DNA of 64,000 nucleotides, from NCBI RefSeq assembly GCF_023476645.1, contig NZ_JAMCOJ010000002.1:219561-283560 (forward strand), in the 5' to 3' direction. The position numbers and the translations under genes were made by a program. Below, piece after piece: positions 44,291-52,851 of the stretch; position 1 is the first letter of the stretch, and each line of letters starts with the position of its first letter. This DNA is from Cellulophaga sp. 20_2_10 (GTDB lineage: Bacteria; Bacteroidota; Bacteroidia; Flavobacteriales; Flavobacteriaceae). The notes under the pieces are model-generated. The model saw only the letters and a program-made list of their open reading frames with translations, was not told where the DNA came from and made no database searches.

Positions 44291-45766
44291 ATGAAAAAAT
44301 TATTTACCCTAACTCTTTTGTTAATTGTTGGTACAATTACCGCACAAGACGCTAATGTTTTTTTAAATCGTGGTTTTTTTAAGCCAGCTACAACAGTAAA
44401 AGAGGTTCAGCAAAAAGTAAAAGAAGGCAATAGCCCTGTAGATTTAAGTTCTAATGGGTTCGATGCTACTACAAACGCTATTTTAGCAGATGTTTCTTTA
44501 GATGTTGTAAAATACCTTTTAAGCATAGAGGGTAATGTAGTAAATAAGGTAACTCACGATGGACGTACCTACTTGTTTTGGGCAGGTATGAAAGGGAACT
44601 TACCAGTAATGAAACACCTTTTAAAGCTTGGTGCTAAAACAGATGTTATAGATGATAAAGGGAGTTCTGCGTTGCTTTTTACAGCTGGTGGCGGACAAAC
44701 AAATCCTGAACTGTACAACTTACTTATAGAAAATGGCGCTTCTATTAACGAGACGAGTCCTAAAGGGACTAACGCTTTACACCAATTAATTGGGAAGGCA
44801 AAAAGTTTAAAAGAACTAGATTACTTTATTAAAAAAGGACTAGATCTTAAAAGTACAGACAAAGCTGGTCTTAACGTAGTAGACTATGCTGCTCGTGTAG
44901 GTAACAAGACTATTATAGAAGAATTGGTTAAAAAAGGAGTTTCGTATAAGGACACTAATTTAGATGGTAGCAATGCTATTTTAGTTGCATCGCAAGGTGG
45001 TAGAGGTGGAGGTAATAGCCTAGAATTCTTCAAGTATTTAGAAGGTTTAGGTATTGCAGCTAATACTACAAATAACGATGGTGTTAACCCAATTCATAAT
45101 TTAGCATACAGTGGCAAAGACAAAGCGTTGTTTCAGTATTTTATAGATAAAGGAGTTTCTATCTCTAAGGCAGATAATAAAGGGAATACGCCTTTAATGA
45201 ATGCTGCTGGCCGTAACAGTTTAGAAATTGTTGAGTTTTTAGAAGCTGCAAATGTATCTGCTAAAAACAAAGAAGGTAAAACTGCTTTAATGAATGCAGT
45301 ACGTGGTAACAGTAAAGATGTGGTTGTATTTTTAATAGACAAAGGAGCAGCTATTAATACAGTAGATGCTAGTGGTAATAGCCTTGCATACTATTTATTA
45401 GAATCTTACTCTAAAAGAAGTGAAAAACCATTTACAGAAAAATGGGAACTACTTACAGAAAAAGGCTTAGATATTGCTCGTGTACAGAGCGAGGGGAATA
45501 CACTTTTACATTTGGCGGTAACTAAAAACAATACAGATTTATTAGCTAAAATTGCTGCTTATAAAATAGATGTTAATGCTAAAAACGCAAACGGACTTAC
45601 TGCTTTGCACCTTGCTGCTATGACGTCTAACAATGTAGATAACATAAAGCAATTAATTGCATTAGGAGCAAAAACAGCTATTGGAACAGATTTTGAAGAA
45701 ACTGTTTACGACTTAGCTTTAGAAAATGAGCTTTTAGATAAAAACGAAATTGAATTTTTAAAATAA
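44291..45766 (+). CDS. Secreted ankyrin-repeat protein
   Basis: A 491-residue protein with a signal peptide (MKKLFTLTLLLIVGTITAQ) and about 10-12 ankyrin repeats (for example DKAGLNVVDYAARVGNKTII, DNKGNTPLMNAAGRNSLEIV, GKTALMNAVRGNSKDVVVFL, ANGLTALHLAAMTSNN). It is a periplasmic or surface protein-interaction module. It lies 11 bp before the DUF2271 gene, so it is part of the iron/reductase operon. Confidence 0.9.
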   Translation: MKKLFTLTLLLIVGTITAQDANVFLNRGFFKPATTVKEVQQKVKEGNSPVDLSSNGFDATTNAILADVSLDVVKYLLSIEGNVVNKVTHDGRTYLFWAGMKGNLPVMKHLLKLGAKTDVIDDKGSSALLFTAGGGQTNPELYNLLIENGASINETSPKGTNALHQLIGKAKSLKELDYFIKKGLDLKSTDKAGLNVVDYAARVGNKTIIEELVKKGVSYKDTNLDGSNAILVASQGGRGGGNSLEFFKYLEGLGIAANTTNNDGVNPIHNLAYSGKDKALFQYFIDKGVSISKADNKGNTPLMNAAGRNSLEIVEFLEAANVSAKNKEGKTALMNAVRGNSKDVVVFLIDKGAAINTVDASGNSLAYYLLESYSKRSEKPFTEKWELLTEKGLDIARVQSEGNTLLHLAVTKNNTDLLAKIAAYKIDVNAKNANGLTALHLAAMTSNNVDNIKQLIALGAKTAIGTDFEETVYDLALENELLDKNEIEFLK

Positions 45767-45777
45767 TAAATAGCGTT

Positions 45778-46269
45778 ATGAAACTTAAATTGGTAACAAT
45801 TACAATTGCATTAGTTGGCTTATTTACATTGGCAGCCTTTACAACGGCCCCAAAAACGAGTCAGTACAAATGTATGATTCAGTTAAAAAATTACGAAGGC
45901 GAAGGTGCTTACGTAGTGGTTTCTTTATTAGATGCAAAAGGGACGTATGTAGAGACTTTAAATGTGTTGGGTGATGATCCAGAGTGGTACCACGATTTAA
46001 CAAAATGGTGGGGTTATTTTGAAAAGAAAAATAGTAAGATTGATGCTATTACTGGCGCAACAATAAGCGGTGGAGAACGTGCTATAAAAGTTATTAAAAT
46101 TGATGACGATAAGCTTAATAAAGGCTATAAAATACGTTTTGAAACTGCTGTAGAAGATCAAAAATATGTTGCAGACGATGTAACCTTTGAGCTAACATCA
46201 GAAAGTGTAAATAGTAAAGTAGACGGTACAGGATATATCCGTTACATACGTATGTTGCCTCAGAAATAA
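45778..46269 (+). CDS. DUF2271 secreted protein
   Basis: A 163-residue protein with an N-terminal signal peptide (to ~25). The mature part contains DDPEWYHDLTKWW and IDAITGATISGGERA, the DUF2271 signature; the DAITGAT stretch resembles flavin-binding FMN motifs (SGAT). It probably has a redox or periplasmic electron-transfer role with the adjacent PepSY-reductase, which starts 7 bp downstream. Confidence 0.83.
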   Translation: MKLKLVTITIALVGLFTLAAFTTAPKTSQYKCMIQLKNYEGEGAYVVVSLLDAKGTYVETLNVLGDDPEWYHDLTKWWGYFEKKNSKIDAITGATISGGERAIKVIKIDDDKLNKGYKIRFETAVEDQKYVADDVTFELTSESVNSKVDGTGYIRYIRMLPQK

Positions 46270-46276
46270 TTAATCT

Positions 46277-48478
46277 ATGACATTATCAGTTTGGAGATAC
46301 AGTCACCTTGTGTTGGCTGTATCTTCTTCTATTTTTATTTTATTAGCTGCTTTAACAGGTACTGTTTTAGCACTAGAACCAATTAGTAATCGGGTACAGC
46401 CCTACACTACGGGCGACTTAAACCAGGTTACTGTTGCAGAATTTACAAGTACGCTACAGCAAAAATATGCTGAGGTAATTTCTGTAGAAATAGATAAGAA
46501 CAGCTGGGTTACGGCATCTGTAATAGACAAAGATGGTGTAGATAAAATAATATACGTAGATCCAAAAACAGGAGATAGTTTAGGCACTCCAAAAGAGTCT
46601 AACCCCATTTTTAAGTTTGCAACCACATTACACCGTTCCTTATTTTTAAAAGGTATAGGTAGGTTTTTTGTAGGTTTATCTTCATTTTTATTGTGCTTAA
46701 TAAGCATTAGCGGAATTTTTCTAATTCTAAAAAAAAAAGGTGGTGTTAAAGGCTTTTTTAAACCTATAGTTAAAGAAAACTTTAATCCATATTACCATAC
46801 CCTTTTTGGTAGATGGTTGCTTATTCCTATTTTAATACTAACGCTAACAGGTGTGTATTTGTCTTTAGAGCAGTTTTCTGTACTACCATCGGCAAAAATT
46901 GTACACCAAGAAGATACCTTGTTTGCAGAGGAACCCATAATAAGCCTATCAGAATTTAGAGTTTTTAAAGATACCAAGTTATCAGAGGTTCGTAAAATAG
47001 AATTCCCATTTGCACCTTTTCCAGAAAGTTACTTTTTACTGCAATTAACAGACAAAGAGTATCTAGTAAACCAATTTAATGGTGATATTGTTAGCCAGGT
47101 AAATTATCCTTTTTACGTTGTACTAAGCTACTATAGTATGTTGTTTCATACAGGGCAGGGCAGTATAATATGGAGTATAGTTTTGTTGTTGGCCTCTATT
47201 GGTATTTTGTTTTTTATGTATTCCGGCTTTAGCATTACACTGCAACGCAGAAAATCTAGAATTAAGAACAAGTATAAAAAGGACGACTGCGATTATGTTA
47301 TTCTTATAGGGTCTGAAAACGGAAACACTTTTCATTTTGCCAATGCCTTATACTCGGAATTACTACGTTTGGGAAAAAAAGCATATTTGGCAGAGTTAAA
47401 CAGCTACAAGAGTTACAAAAATATGCAGCATTTGGTGATCATGACATCTACCTATGGTACAGGAGAAGCGCCAACAAATGCTAAAAAGTTTAAAGCACTA
47501 TTAAACACAAACCAGCAAGGTGCAAAGTTTAACTACTCTGTAGTTGGTTTTGGCTCTTTAGCATACCCAGACTATTGTAAGTTTGCTTATGATGTAGATA
47601 CTATGTTGCAAGCGCACCCAAATAACAACCGTTTGGCAGATGTATTTACCATAAACAACCAAAGTTTAGAATCTTTTAACCAGTGGTTGTTGGCGTGGAG
47701 CAAACAAGAGAATTTAAACATAAGTTTACCAAAAGCCATTGGCAGCAAAAAGAAACGTAAGACCTATGATTTTACCGTAACCAAGCATACCAAGGCAGAA
47801 AATAACCCAGATGATACTTTTTGTATATACCTAAAACCCGTAAACAAAGTAAAGTTTACCTCCGGAGATTTACTCTCTATTTTAGGCGAAAAAGACGAAA
47901 GAGAACGTTTATATTCTATTGGTAAATGGACAAAAAACGAGCTTGTTATAAGCGTTAAATGTCACCAAAAAGGGAATGTGTCTAACAGGTTGCAAAACCT
48001 AGCTGTGGGCGACAAAATAGGCTGTGGTATAGTAAAAAACAAAGCATTTCATTTGCCTAAAAAAGCAAAAGAGGCCGTATTAATAGCTACTGGTACAGGT
48101 ATTGGTCCTTATCTAGGGATGATACGCCAAAACACAGCACACAAAAAATTACACTTGTATTGGGGTGGGCGTACAGGAGCATCTTTTGAGCTGTACAAAA
48201 ACCAATTAGAAGAACAGCAACAGGCAGGCAACTTAACGTCTTTACATTTGGCACTGTCTAGAGAACAAGCAGAAAAAGTATACGTGCAAAACCTGTTAGC
48301 GGCAAACGGTAAAGAAGTTGCCCAACTTATAAAAGACAAAGGTTATATTTTAATTTGTGGCTCTATAGGTATGCAAAAAGAAGTTACTACGGTGTTAGAC
48401 ACTATTTGTAAAAACCACCTAAAAAAGCCGCTGAGTTACTACCAAAACAAAGGCCGTATTTTAATGGACTGCTACTAA
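46277..48478 (+). CDS. PepSY membrane / flavodoxin / FAD-NADP reductase fusion
   Basis: A 733-residue protein. The N-terminal ~340 residues are a PepSY-TM module with four TMs. A flavodoxin domain follows (YVILIGSENGNTFHFANAL, MTSTYGTGEAP, ~345-480), then an FAD/NADP-binding reductase domain (RERLYSIG; ATGTGIGPYLGMIRQ; GRTGASFELYKNQ; end GRILMDCY). It is likely an inner-membrane ferric or quinone reductase moving electrons to the periplasm. Its last ~18 codons and terminator are repeated downstream. Confidence 0.9.
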   Translation: MTLSVWRYSHLVLAVSSSIFILLAALTGTVLALEPISNRVQPYTTGDLNQVTVAEFTSTLQQKYAEVISVEIDKNSWVTASVIDKDGVDKIIYVDPKTGDSLGTPKESNPIFKFATTLHRSLFLKGIGRFFVGLSSFLLCLISISGIFLILKKKGGVKGFFKPIVKENFNPYYHTLFGRWLLIPILILTLTGVYLSLEQFSVLPSAKIVHQEDTLFAEEPIISLSEFRVFKDTKLSEVRKIEFPFAPFPESYFLLQLTDKEYLVNQFNGDIVSQVNYPFYVVLSYYSMLFHTGQGSIIWSIVLLLASIGILFFMYSGFSITLQRRKSRIKNKYKKDDCDYVILIGSENGNTFHFANALYSELLRLGKKAYLAELNSYKSYKNMQHLVIMTSTYGTGEAPTNAKKFKALLNTNQQGAKFNYSVVGFGSLAYPDYCKFAYDVDTMLQAHPNNNRLADVFTINNQSLESFNQWLLAWSKQENLNISLPKAIGSKKKRKTYDFTVTKHTKAENNPDDTFCIYLKPVNKVKFTSGDLLSILGEKDERERLYSIGKWTKNELVISVKCHQKGNVSNRLQNLAVGDKIGCGIVKNKAFHLPKKAKEAVLIATGTGIGPYLGMIRQNTAHKKLHLYWGGRTGASFELYKNQLEEQQQAGNLTSLHLALSREQAEKVYVQNLLAANGKEVAQLIKDKGYILICGSIGMQKEVTTVLDTICKNHLKKPLSYYQNKGRILMDCY

Positions 48479-48667
48479 AAACAAACTAAAACCCGCAACT
48501 CTATGTTACGGGTTTTTTTATGCTATTTATACTCTTTTTTTACCTAATTACACATTTCCGTAATTGCACTACAGAAAATATTTTTATATTGTAGGAAAAT
48601 GTAATTATTGCGTTTATATCTCCAATATGGCTGAATAAACGCAATTGATTGCGGTTACTAACTAGTT
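48421..48667 (+). repeat. R1: reductase 3' tail, terminator and palindromic element (reference copy)
   Basis: Comprises the last reductase codons (AAAGCCGCTGAGTTACTACC onward), the terminator stem at 48488-48516, and the element CTACAGAAAATATTTTTATATTGTAGG followed by GCGTTTAT...ATAAACGC arms, ending GCGGTTACTAACTAGTT. Partial copies lie near 49370, 52590 and 59655; the palindromic part alone is near 21413 and 63740. Confidence 0.8.
48488..48520 (+). terminator. Terminator of the reductase operon
   Basis: Stem AAAACCCGCAAC (48488-48499) and GTTACGGGTTTT (48505-48516) with one internal mismatch and a T run. Homologous stems at 52656-52684 and 59685-59709 restore full pairing. Confidence 0.8.
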
Positions 48668-48687
48668 AGAGCAAATATGACAAAACA

Positions 48688-49329
48688 ATGCAAAATAACA
48701 GCTATCATATAATTTTTGAAAGAAGTTATTATTTACCGACTAATGATTTCGGACAAAGAAATAATAAGCATCCTACTTGGGGTTTTGAGCCACTAGAAAA
48801 TTCCAATCTGAAATTTGGCGGAGTATTGAAAAATGGAATAAACCATCTGATTTCTTTTGATAAAAATTTCCTTGTTAACGGAATAGAACTTAAAGGTCGA
48901 ATATTCGGACTCAACTTTGAAGATTTTTTCAATGCACAAATAAATGGTCCTTATCTATTTTATAAACATTCAGAAAATGGAGAAATTGAAAGGTTAAATG
49001 AAAACATTCCTATAGAATTCGAATATTGTAATCAACCTCTTAAGGAAACGAATATAAAACTTGCTCTGACTCCTCTTTCTTTTAAAAATCAAGAATGGGA
49101 AGGGAATTGTAATAAAATTGGAGGAAAACCTATCTGGATTCAAGAACCTGAAAATATATGCTGTCCAAAATGTAATAATAAAATGACTTTTATATTTCAA
49201 CTAGATAGTGGACTCCCGGATTTGAATCCAATTAATGGCAATGAAATAATGTTTGGTAATGACGGAATTTGTTTCGCTTTTTGGTGTAATCAACATAAAA
49301 TTAGCGGATATTTATGGCAATGCACTTAA
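48688..49329 (+). CDS. Unrecognised protein with C-terminal zinc-ribbon-like motif
   Basis: A 213-residue protein, strand-rich, with CCPKCNNKMTFIFQLDSG (CxxC) near 170 and a final FWCNQHKISGYLWQC, a possible second Cys/His pair. The CPxCxxxMxFxxQLDSG stretch resembles DUF1963-type proteins. Its unit is bounded by GTTAGAG (48665-48671) and the exact complement CTCTAAC (49341-49347). Confidence 0.6.
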   Translation: MQNNSYHIIFERSYYLPTNDFGQRNNKHPTWGFEPLENSNLKFGGVLKNGINHLISFDKNFLVNGIELKGRIFGLNFEDFFNAQINGPYLFYKHSENGEIERLNENIPIEFEYCNQPLKETNIKLALTPLSFKNQEWEGNCNKIGGKPIWIQEPENICCPKCNNKMTFIFQLDSGLPDLNPINGNEIMFGNDGICFAFWCNQHKISGYLWQCT

Positions 49330-49369
49330 ATAAATATTGACTCTAACAAAGAACTGTGGTGAAAAATAA

Positions 49370-49646
49370 GTAAAAACCGCCTAAAAAAGCCGCTGAGTTA
49401 CTACCAAAACAAAGGCCGTATTTTAATGAACTGCTACTAAAAACAAACTAAAACCCGTAACTGTATGTTACGGTTTTTTTTTTTATGCTATTTATACTCT
49501 TTTCTAACCCAATTTCACATTTTCGTAATTTCACTACAGAAAATATCTCTATATTGTAGGAAATTAAACACTAACAATGGCCAAACGCAATTATTTATCT
49601 ATGTTGAGTTATTTAAATGTAATGATTTGGGTTTACTAACTGGTTA
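49370..49646 (+). repeat. R2: second copy of the reductase tail/terminator/element
   Basis: GTAAAAACCGCCTAAAAAAG onward repeats 48408-48590 nearly exactly to ATATTGTAGGAAA, then diverges and rejoins at TTTACTAACTGGTTA (49631-49645). Its terminator stem (49450-49472) has lost one G. The gap 49330-49688 contains no other gene; the 61-codon frame at 49465 is within the repeat. Confidence 0.75.
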
Positions 49647-49688
49647 TTAAAAATGTAAAACGATGATTAATCATTTAAATCAAAAATT

Positions 49689-51389
49689 ATGAGAAAACAA
49701 AGCTTTCGGTTTTTGACACTGACCCTGATAGGGGTATTATTGTATGCTTGTCAAAAAGATTATGAGATTTTACCTTTAAATGAGGTAAACACAACCCAAA
49801 TCCAATCACAGGGAATGATGAAATTAGGGAAACAACTAGAAAATCCCTATTCTATTGAAAATATGAGTAAAGCATTAGACAATTTAAGAAAATCTAATGT
49901 TAGTTTTAAAAGTAGAACTAATGAATTTGAAATTACCACTACACATCTGTACATAAAATTTAAACCTAAAAATGAAGCAGAATTATCTATTTTAAAAAAG
50001 GACTCAACGCTTGTTCTTTATGATTATCCTTTGGATTATGAAATAGAACAAACAGGAGACTTTTATCATGACTCAGAAGTAACCACCAACCAACCAACAT
50101 ACCAATATTGTTCAGTTGAGTTGGGTAAAAAGCTTCCAAGTGATATCGAAAATGAAATACTAGCTGAACTTTTTATTCCAGATGAAGATAGTGATGAACT
50201 AGATGATACTAATGCAAAGACAATTAAGTTTCAAATTATAGATGACCTTGTTACGGAGGCTTTACATATTACAAATAACTTAAAAGATTTTAAATCCCAA
50301 AGTGAAAATTTTCTTTCAGCAAGAAGAAGTAAATGGAGGCCCGCTGGTACTATTAATGTTTATGATAATGTTCTGAGAAGATATTCTCCTGTTGTTGGTA
50401 TTGAAGTGAGAGCTAGAAGATGGTTTACAACTCACAAAGGAACTACAAACACACAGGGTCGATATTCATGTAATGGTCGTTTTAGGAGAGATGCAAATTA
50501 TAGCATTAAATGGGAAAGATATCATTATAGCATAAGATCTGGAACTTTTGGACAAGCAAAATTTGATGGACCAAAAAGAAGAGGTGACTGGGATGTGAAT
50601 ATAGGAGGAGCAAATACGTCTAATACAGTATTGGACAGGCAACAATATTATGCGCTAATTCATCAAGCAGCATATGACTATTATTATAGAAATATATTTG
50701 GTTTAAGTAGCCCTCCAAGAAATAGTTTGTTAAAACCTCAAGCAAAAATTTCAGCTAGTCAAACTCAAAGACAACATGATAAAACTAGTCATGCGGCATC
50801 TTATGCCCGAACATTTGGTATTTTCCCTACTATTTATATCCGTGATTGGAATGAACCTTCTGATAATGTGTATGGCACAACAATTCATGAATTAGCTCAT
50901 ACAGCACATTGGGATATGGATAGAAGTGCTTTTAGGCAACTGGTAAAAGATGCTTATAAAATACCAGTACTATACCCTTCCATAAATAATTCCACTGAAG
51001 CTGTTATCGAAAGTTGGCCAACTGGTGTAGAATGGGTATTCACTACTCACAGGTATAGAACTTACCTAAGCAATCCTAGCTTTAATTATCCTACATATCC
51101 TTCTAATCTTTTTAATTATCAAGACAGAAAAATTGAGGGATTTACAAGTAAAGCAAATGATTTAATCTATACTTCGATTATTATTGATTTAATGGATAAT
51201 GACAACCAAAGAATTACAAGAGGAAATGGTCGACCAACCGATAGAGTTTCTGGCTATACAATTGGGCAAATAGAAAGAGCTTTACGTGGATCTAGGTCTT
51301 GGAATCAATTTAGAGATAGAGTAAAAAATATAAACTCATCCAATACAGATAATAATCAGATAGATGAACTTTTTGCTAATTGGTATTAA
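49689..51389 (+). CDS. Lipoprotein with HExxH metallopeptidase motif
   Basis: A 566-residue lipoprotein (LLYAC lipobox, Cys ~21). The N-terminal ~200 residues are an unknown beta domain. The middle (VYDNVLRRYSPVVGIEVRAR, then a Gly/Arg-rich turn) resembles a carboxypeptidase-regulatory-like sandwich. Near 395-405 GTTIHELAHTAHW is an HExxH zinc motif. It is likely a surface or periplasmic zinc peptidase of an unnamed Bacteroidota family. It pairs with the small lipoprotein gene that follows. Confidence 0.72.
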   Translation: MRKQSFRFLTLTLIGVLLYACQKDYEILPLNEVNTTQIQSQGMMKLGKQLENPYSIENMSKALDNLRKSNVSFKSRTNEFEITTTHLYIKFKPKNEAELSILKKDSTLVLYDYPLDYEIEQTGDFYHDSEVTTNQPTYQYCSVELGKKLPSDIENEILAELFIPDEDSDELDDTNAKTIKFQIIDDLVTEALHITNNLKDFKSQSENFLSARRSKWRPAGTINVYDNVLRRYSPVVGIEVRARRWFTTHKGTTNTQGRYSCNGRFRRDANYSIKWERYHYSIRSGTFGQAKFDGPKRRGDWDVNIGGANTSNTVLDRQQYYALIHQAAYDYYYRNIFGLSSPPRNSLLKPQAKISASQTQRQHDKTSHAASYARTFGIFPTIYIRDWNEPSDNVYGTTIHELAHTAHWDMDRSAFRQLVKDAYKIPVLYPSINNSTEAVIESWPTGVEWVFTTHRYRTYLSNPSFNYPTYPSNLFNYQDRKIEGFTSKANDLIYTSIIIDLMDNDNQRITRGNGRPTDRVSGYTIGQIERALRGSRSWNQFRDRVKNINSSNTDNNQIDELFANWY

Positions 51390-51402
51390 AAATTTATTAA
51401 AA

Positions 51403-51876
51403 ATGAATACAAGAAATTACTTTAAACTAAGCTTAATAATTAGCATGCTAATTTTAATAGTTAGTTGTGATAGAAATAATGATAATAAATTTACTAGAAA
51501 CTATATTTTAGAAAATGGAACAGAACACAAAATAGAATTAAGGTTTTATAAATTAGGTGTTCAAATTTTTGATTTTGAAAATCAAAATGTATTGAATGAT
51601 ACAGGAGCTGTTTTTTCCCAAAGTGTAATCGAAGATTCTTTTGCTCCAGCAGAAGCATCAGGCGCTTTTCAGGGTGCAGACTCGTTAATTATTGTTTTTA
51701 ATAATACGCGAAAAAGCAAAATTATTTGGGATGGAGACAATACAACATTAGAAGGAATAAGTAAAAATCTTTTCTCAGATGAAGTATATATTATTGAAAA
51801 TAATGAAAATTATAGATATGTATTTATTGAACAAGATTATAATAACGCAATTGATTGTAATGGTAATTGTGACTAA
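51403..51876 (+). CDS. Small lipoprotein, partner of the metallopeptidase
   Basis: The start is at the ATG at 51403, giving MNTRNYFKLSLIISMLILIV followed by SC (lipobox LIVSC). The frame from 51364 overlaps the upstream gene and is not needed. The 157-residue mature beta-rich protein has no motif and ends in a Cys pair (IDCNGNC). The 13-bp spacing from the peptidase stop suggests a two-gene unit, for example peptidase plus inhibitor or partner. Confidence 0.65.
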   Translation: MNTRNYFKLSLIISMLILIVSCDRNNDNKFTRNYILENGTEHKIELRFYKLGVQIFDFENQNVLNDTGAVFSQSVIEDSFAPAEASGAFQGADSLIIVFNNTRKSKIIWDGDNTTLEGISKNLFSDEVYIIENNENYRYVFIEQDYNNAIDCNGNCD

Positions 51877-51884
51877 AGACTTTT

Positions 51885-52015
51885 GTAAATATGATGTGTA
51901 AAACATAGCTAATAAGAGTTAAATCGAAAGATTTGAGCGTATTTGTAACGTCTGATTTTCCTTTGGGAAATCCTCGCATACAAACCAGCAACTATTCTTA
52001 TACATAAACGTTGTA
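51885..52015 (+). repeat. attC-like intergenic element E8
   Basis: Starts TGTAAATATGATGTGTAAAACATAGC and ends CAACTATTCTTATACATAAACGTTGTA. The ends are imperfect complements (ATGTGTAAAACATAGC with the complement of GCAACTATTCTTATACAT). Internal hairpins AAATCgaaaGATTT and GATTTTCC...GGGAAATC. Confidence 0.5.
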
Positions 52016-52073
52016 TTTAATTCTGAAAATAAAATAATCCAATAAATAAGTGATAGTTCGTCCACATAAAATA

Positions 52074-52541
52074 ATGTTGATTAAGAAAAACTTTTTTGAG
52101 TTTTCCTTTAATGACGATGTTGATAATGATAAAGAAACCATTCCGGATTTTGAGAAGTTCAAGTCTTTAAATGCGGCTGAGCAGTATTATTTGGCGGACA
52201 TCTACAACTGGGACGATGGACCAATTGTTATGCAATGGATTATAGACAGTCCAAAATGTGACAAAGGAACTGCTTGTAAGATTTTCTGGAGTACTGAGCC
52301 GGATTATTATTATGATTTTACGGCTGAAACTATCGATGAATATGAAAAAGGGGTGTGGAGTTTACTTCAAAGCATATTAAAAAGATTCAAGGAAAATGAT
52401 TTCGCTAAAAGTCGATTTAAGTTTATCCCGGCCGAAGAAGGTTATAAAACGGACTGGCCAACTAAATTTGATATTTGGGAGATTCCGGCCGAATTGAAAA
52501 GTTGTGTACATGGGAAAAAACCGTTTGGATTTGGTTTGTGA
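52074..52541 (+). CDS. DUF4274-domain protein
   Basis: A ~155-residue protein. LADIYNWDDGPIVMQWIIDSPKCDKGTACKIFW is the DUF4274 pattern (W-D-G...W-I...C-x-x-G-T-A). There is no signal peptide. The ATG at 52074 is preferred; a GTG at 52050 would add eight residues. Function unknown; DUF4274 proteins are often found near toxin/immunity or accessory genes. Confidence 0.72.
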   Translation: MLIKKNFFEFSFNDDVDNDKETIPDFEKFKSLNAAEQYYLADIYNWDDGPIVMQWIIDSPKCDKGTACKIFWSTEPDYYYDFTAETIDEYEKGVWSLLQSILKRFKENDFAKSRFKFIPAEEGYKTDWPTKFDIWEIPAELKSCVHGKKPFGFGL

Positions 52542-52571
52542 AGAGACAAACTTTACGGAAAGCACTAAGAA

Positions 52572-52843
52572 GAACAAAGTACTGTGGTAAAAAAGCCGCT
52601 GAGTTACTACCAAAACAAAGGCCGTATTTTAATGGACTGCTACTAAAAATATACTAAAACCCGTAACTGTATGTTACGGGTTTTTCTATGCTATTTATAC
52701 TCTTTTTTTACTCAATTACACATTTCTGTAATTGCACTACAGAAAATATTTTTATATTGTAGGAAAATGTGATTATTGCGCTTATATCTCCAATATGGTT
52801 AAATAAACGCAATTAATTGCGGTTACTAACTAGTTGCCAGTAA
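52572..52843 (+). repeat. R3: third copy of the reductase tail/terminator/element
   Basis: AAAAAGCCGCTGAGTTACTACC onward repeats R1 almost completely through GCGGTTACTAACTAGTT. It includes a perfect 12-bp terminator stem (52656-52667 / 52673-52684). It is preceded by AACAAAGTACTGTGGTAAAAA, also seen before R2. It fills the gap 52542-52851. Confidence 0.8.
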
Positions 52844-52851
52844 TTTAAAAA

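Noticed and set aside
49465-49650. 61-codon plus-strand frame
   Set aside because: It lies in the R2 repeat, starts inside the terminator's T run, and the same sequence is not open in the other copies.
52475-52657. 60-codon frame overlapping the DUF4274 gene
   Set aside because: It runs out of the DUF4274 gene into the R3 repeat in another frame, with no homologous character of its own.
48421-52843. Reductase-tail repeats as an insertion sequence
   Set aside because: No transposase frame, no terminal inverted repeats around the whole unit and no short target duplication; the copies include coding sequence of a resident gene.
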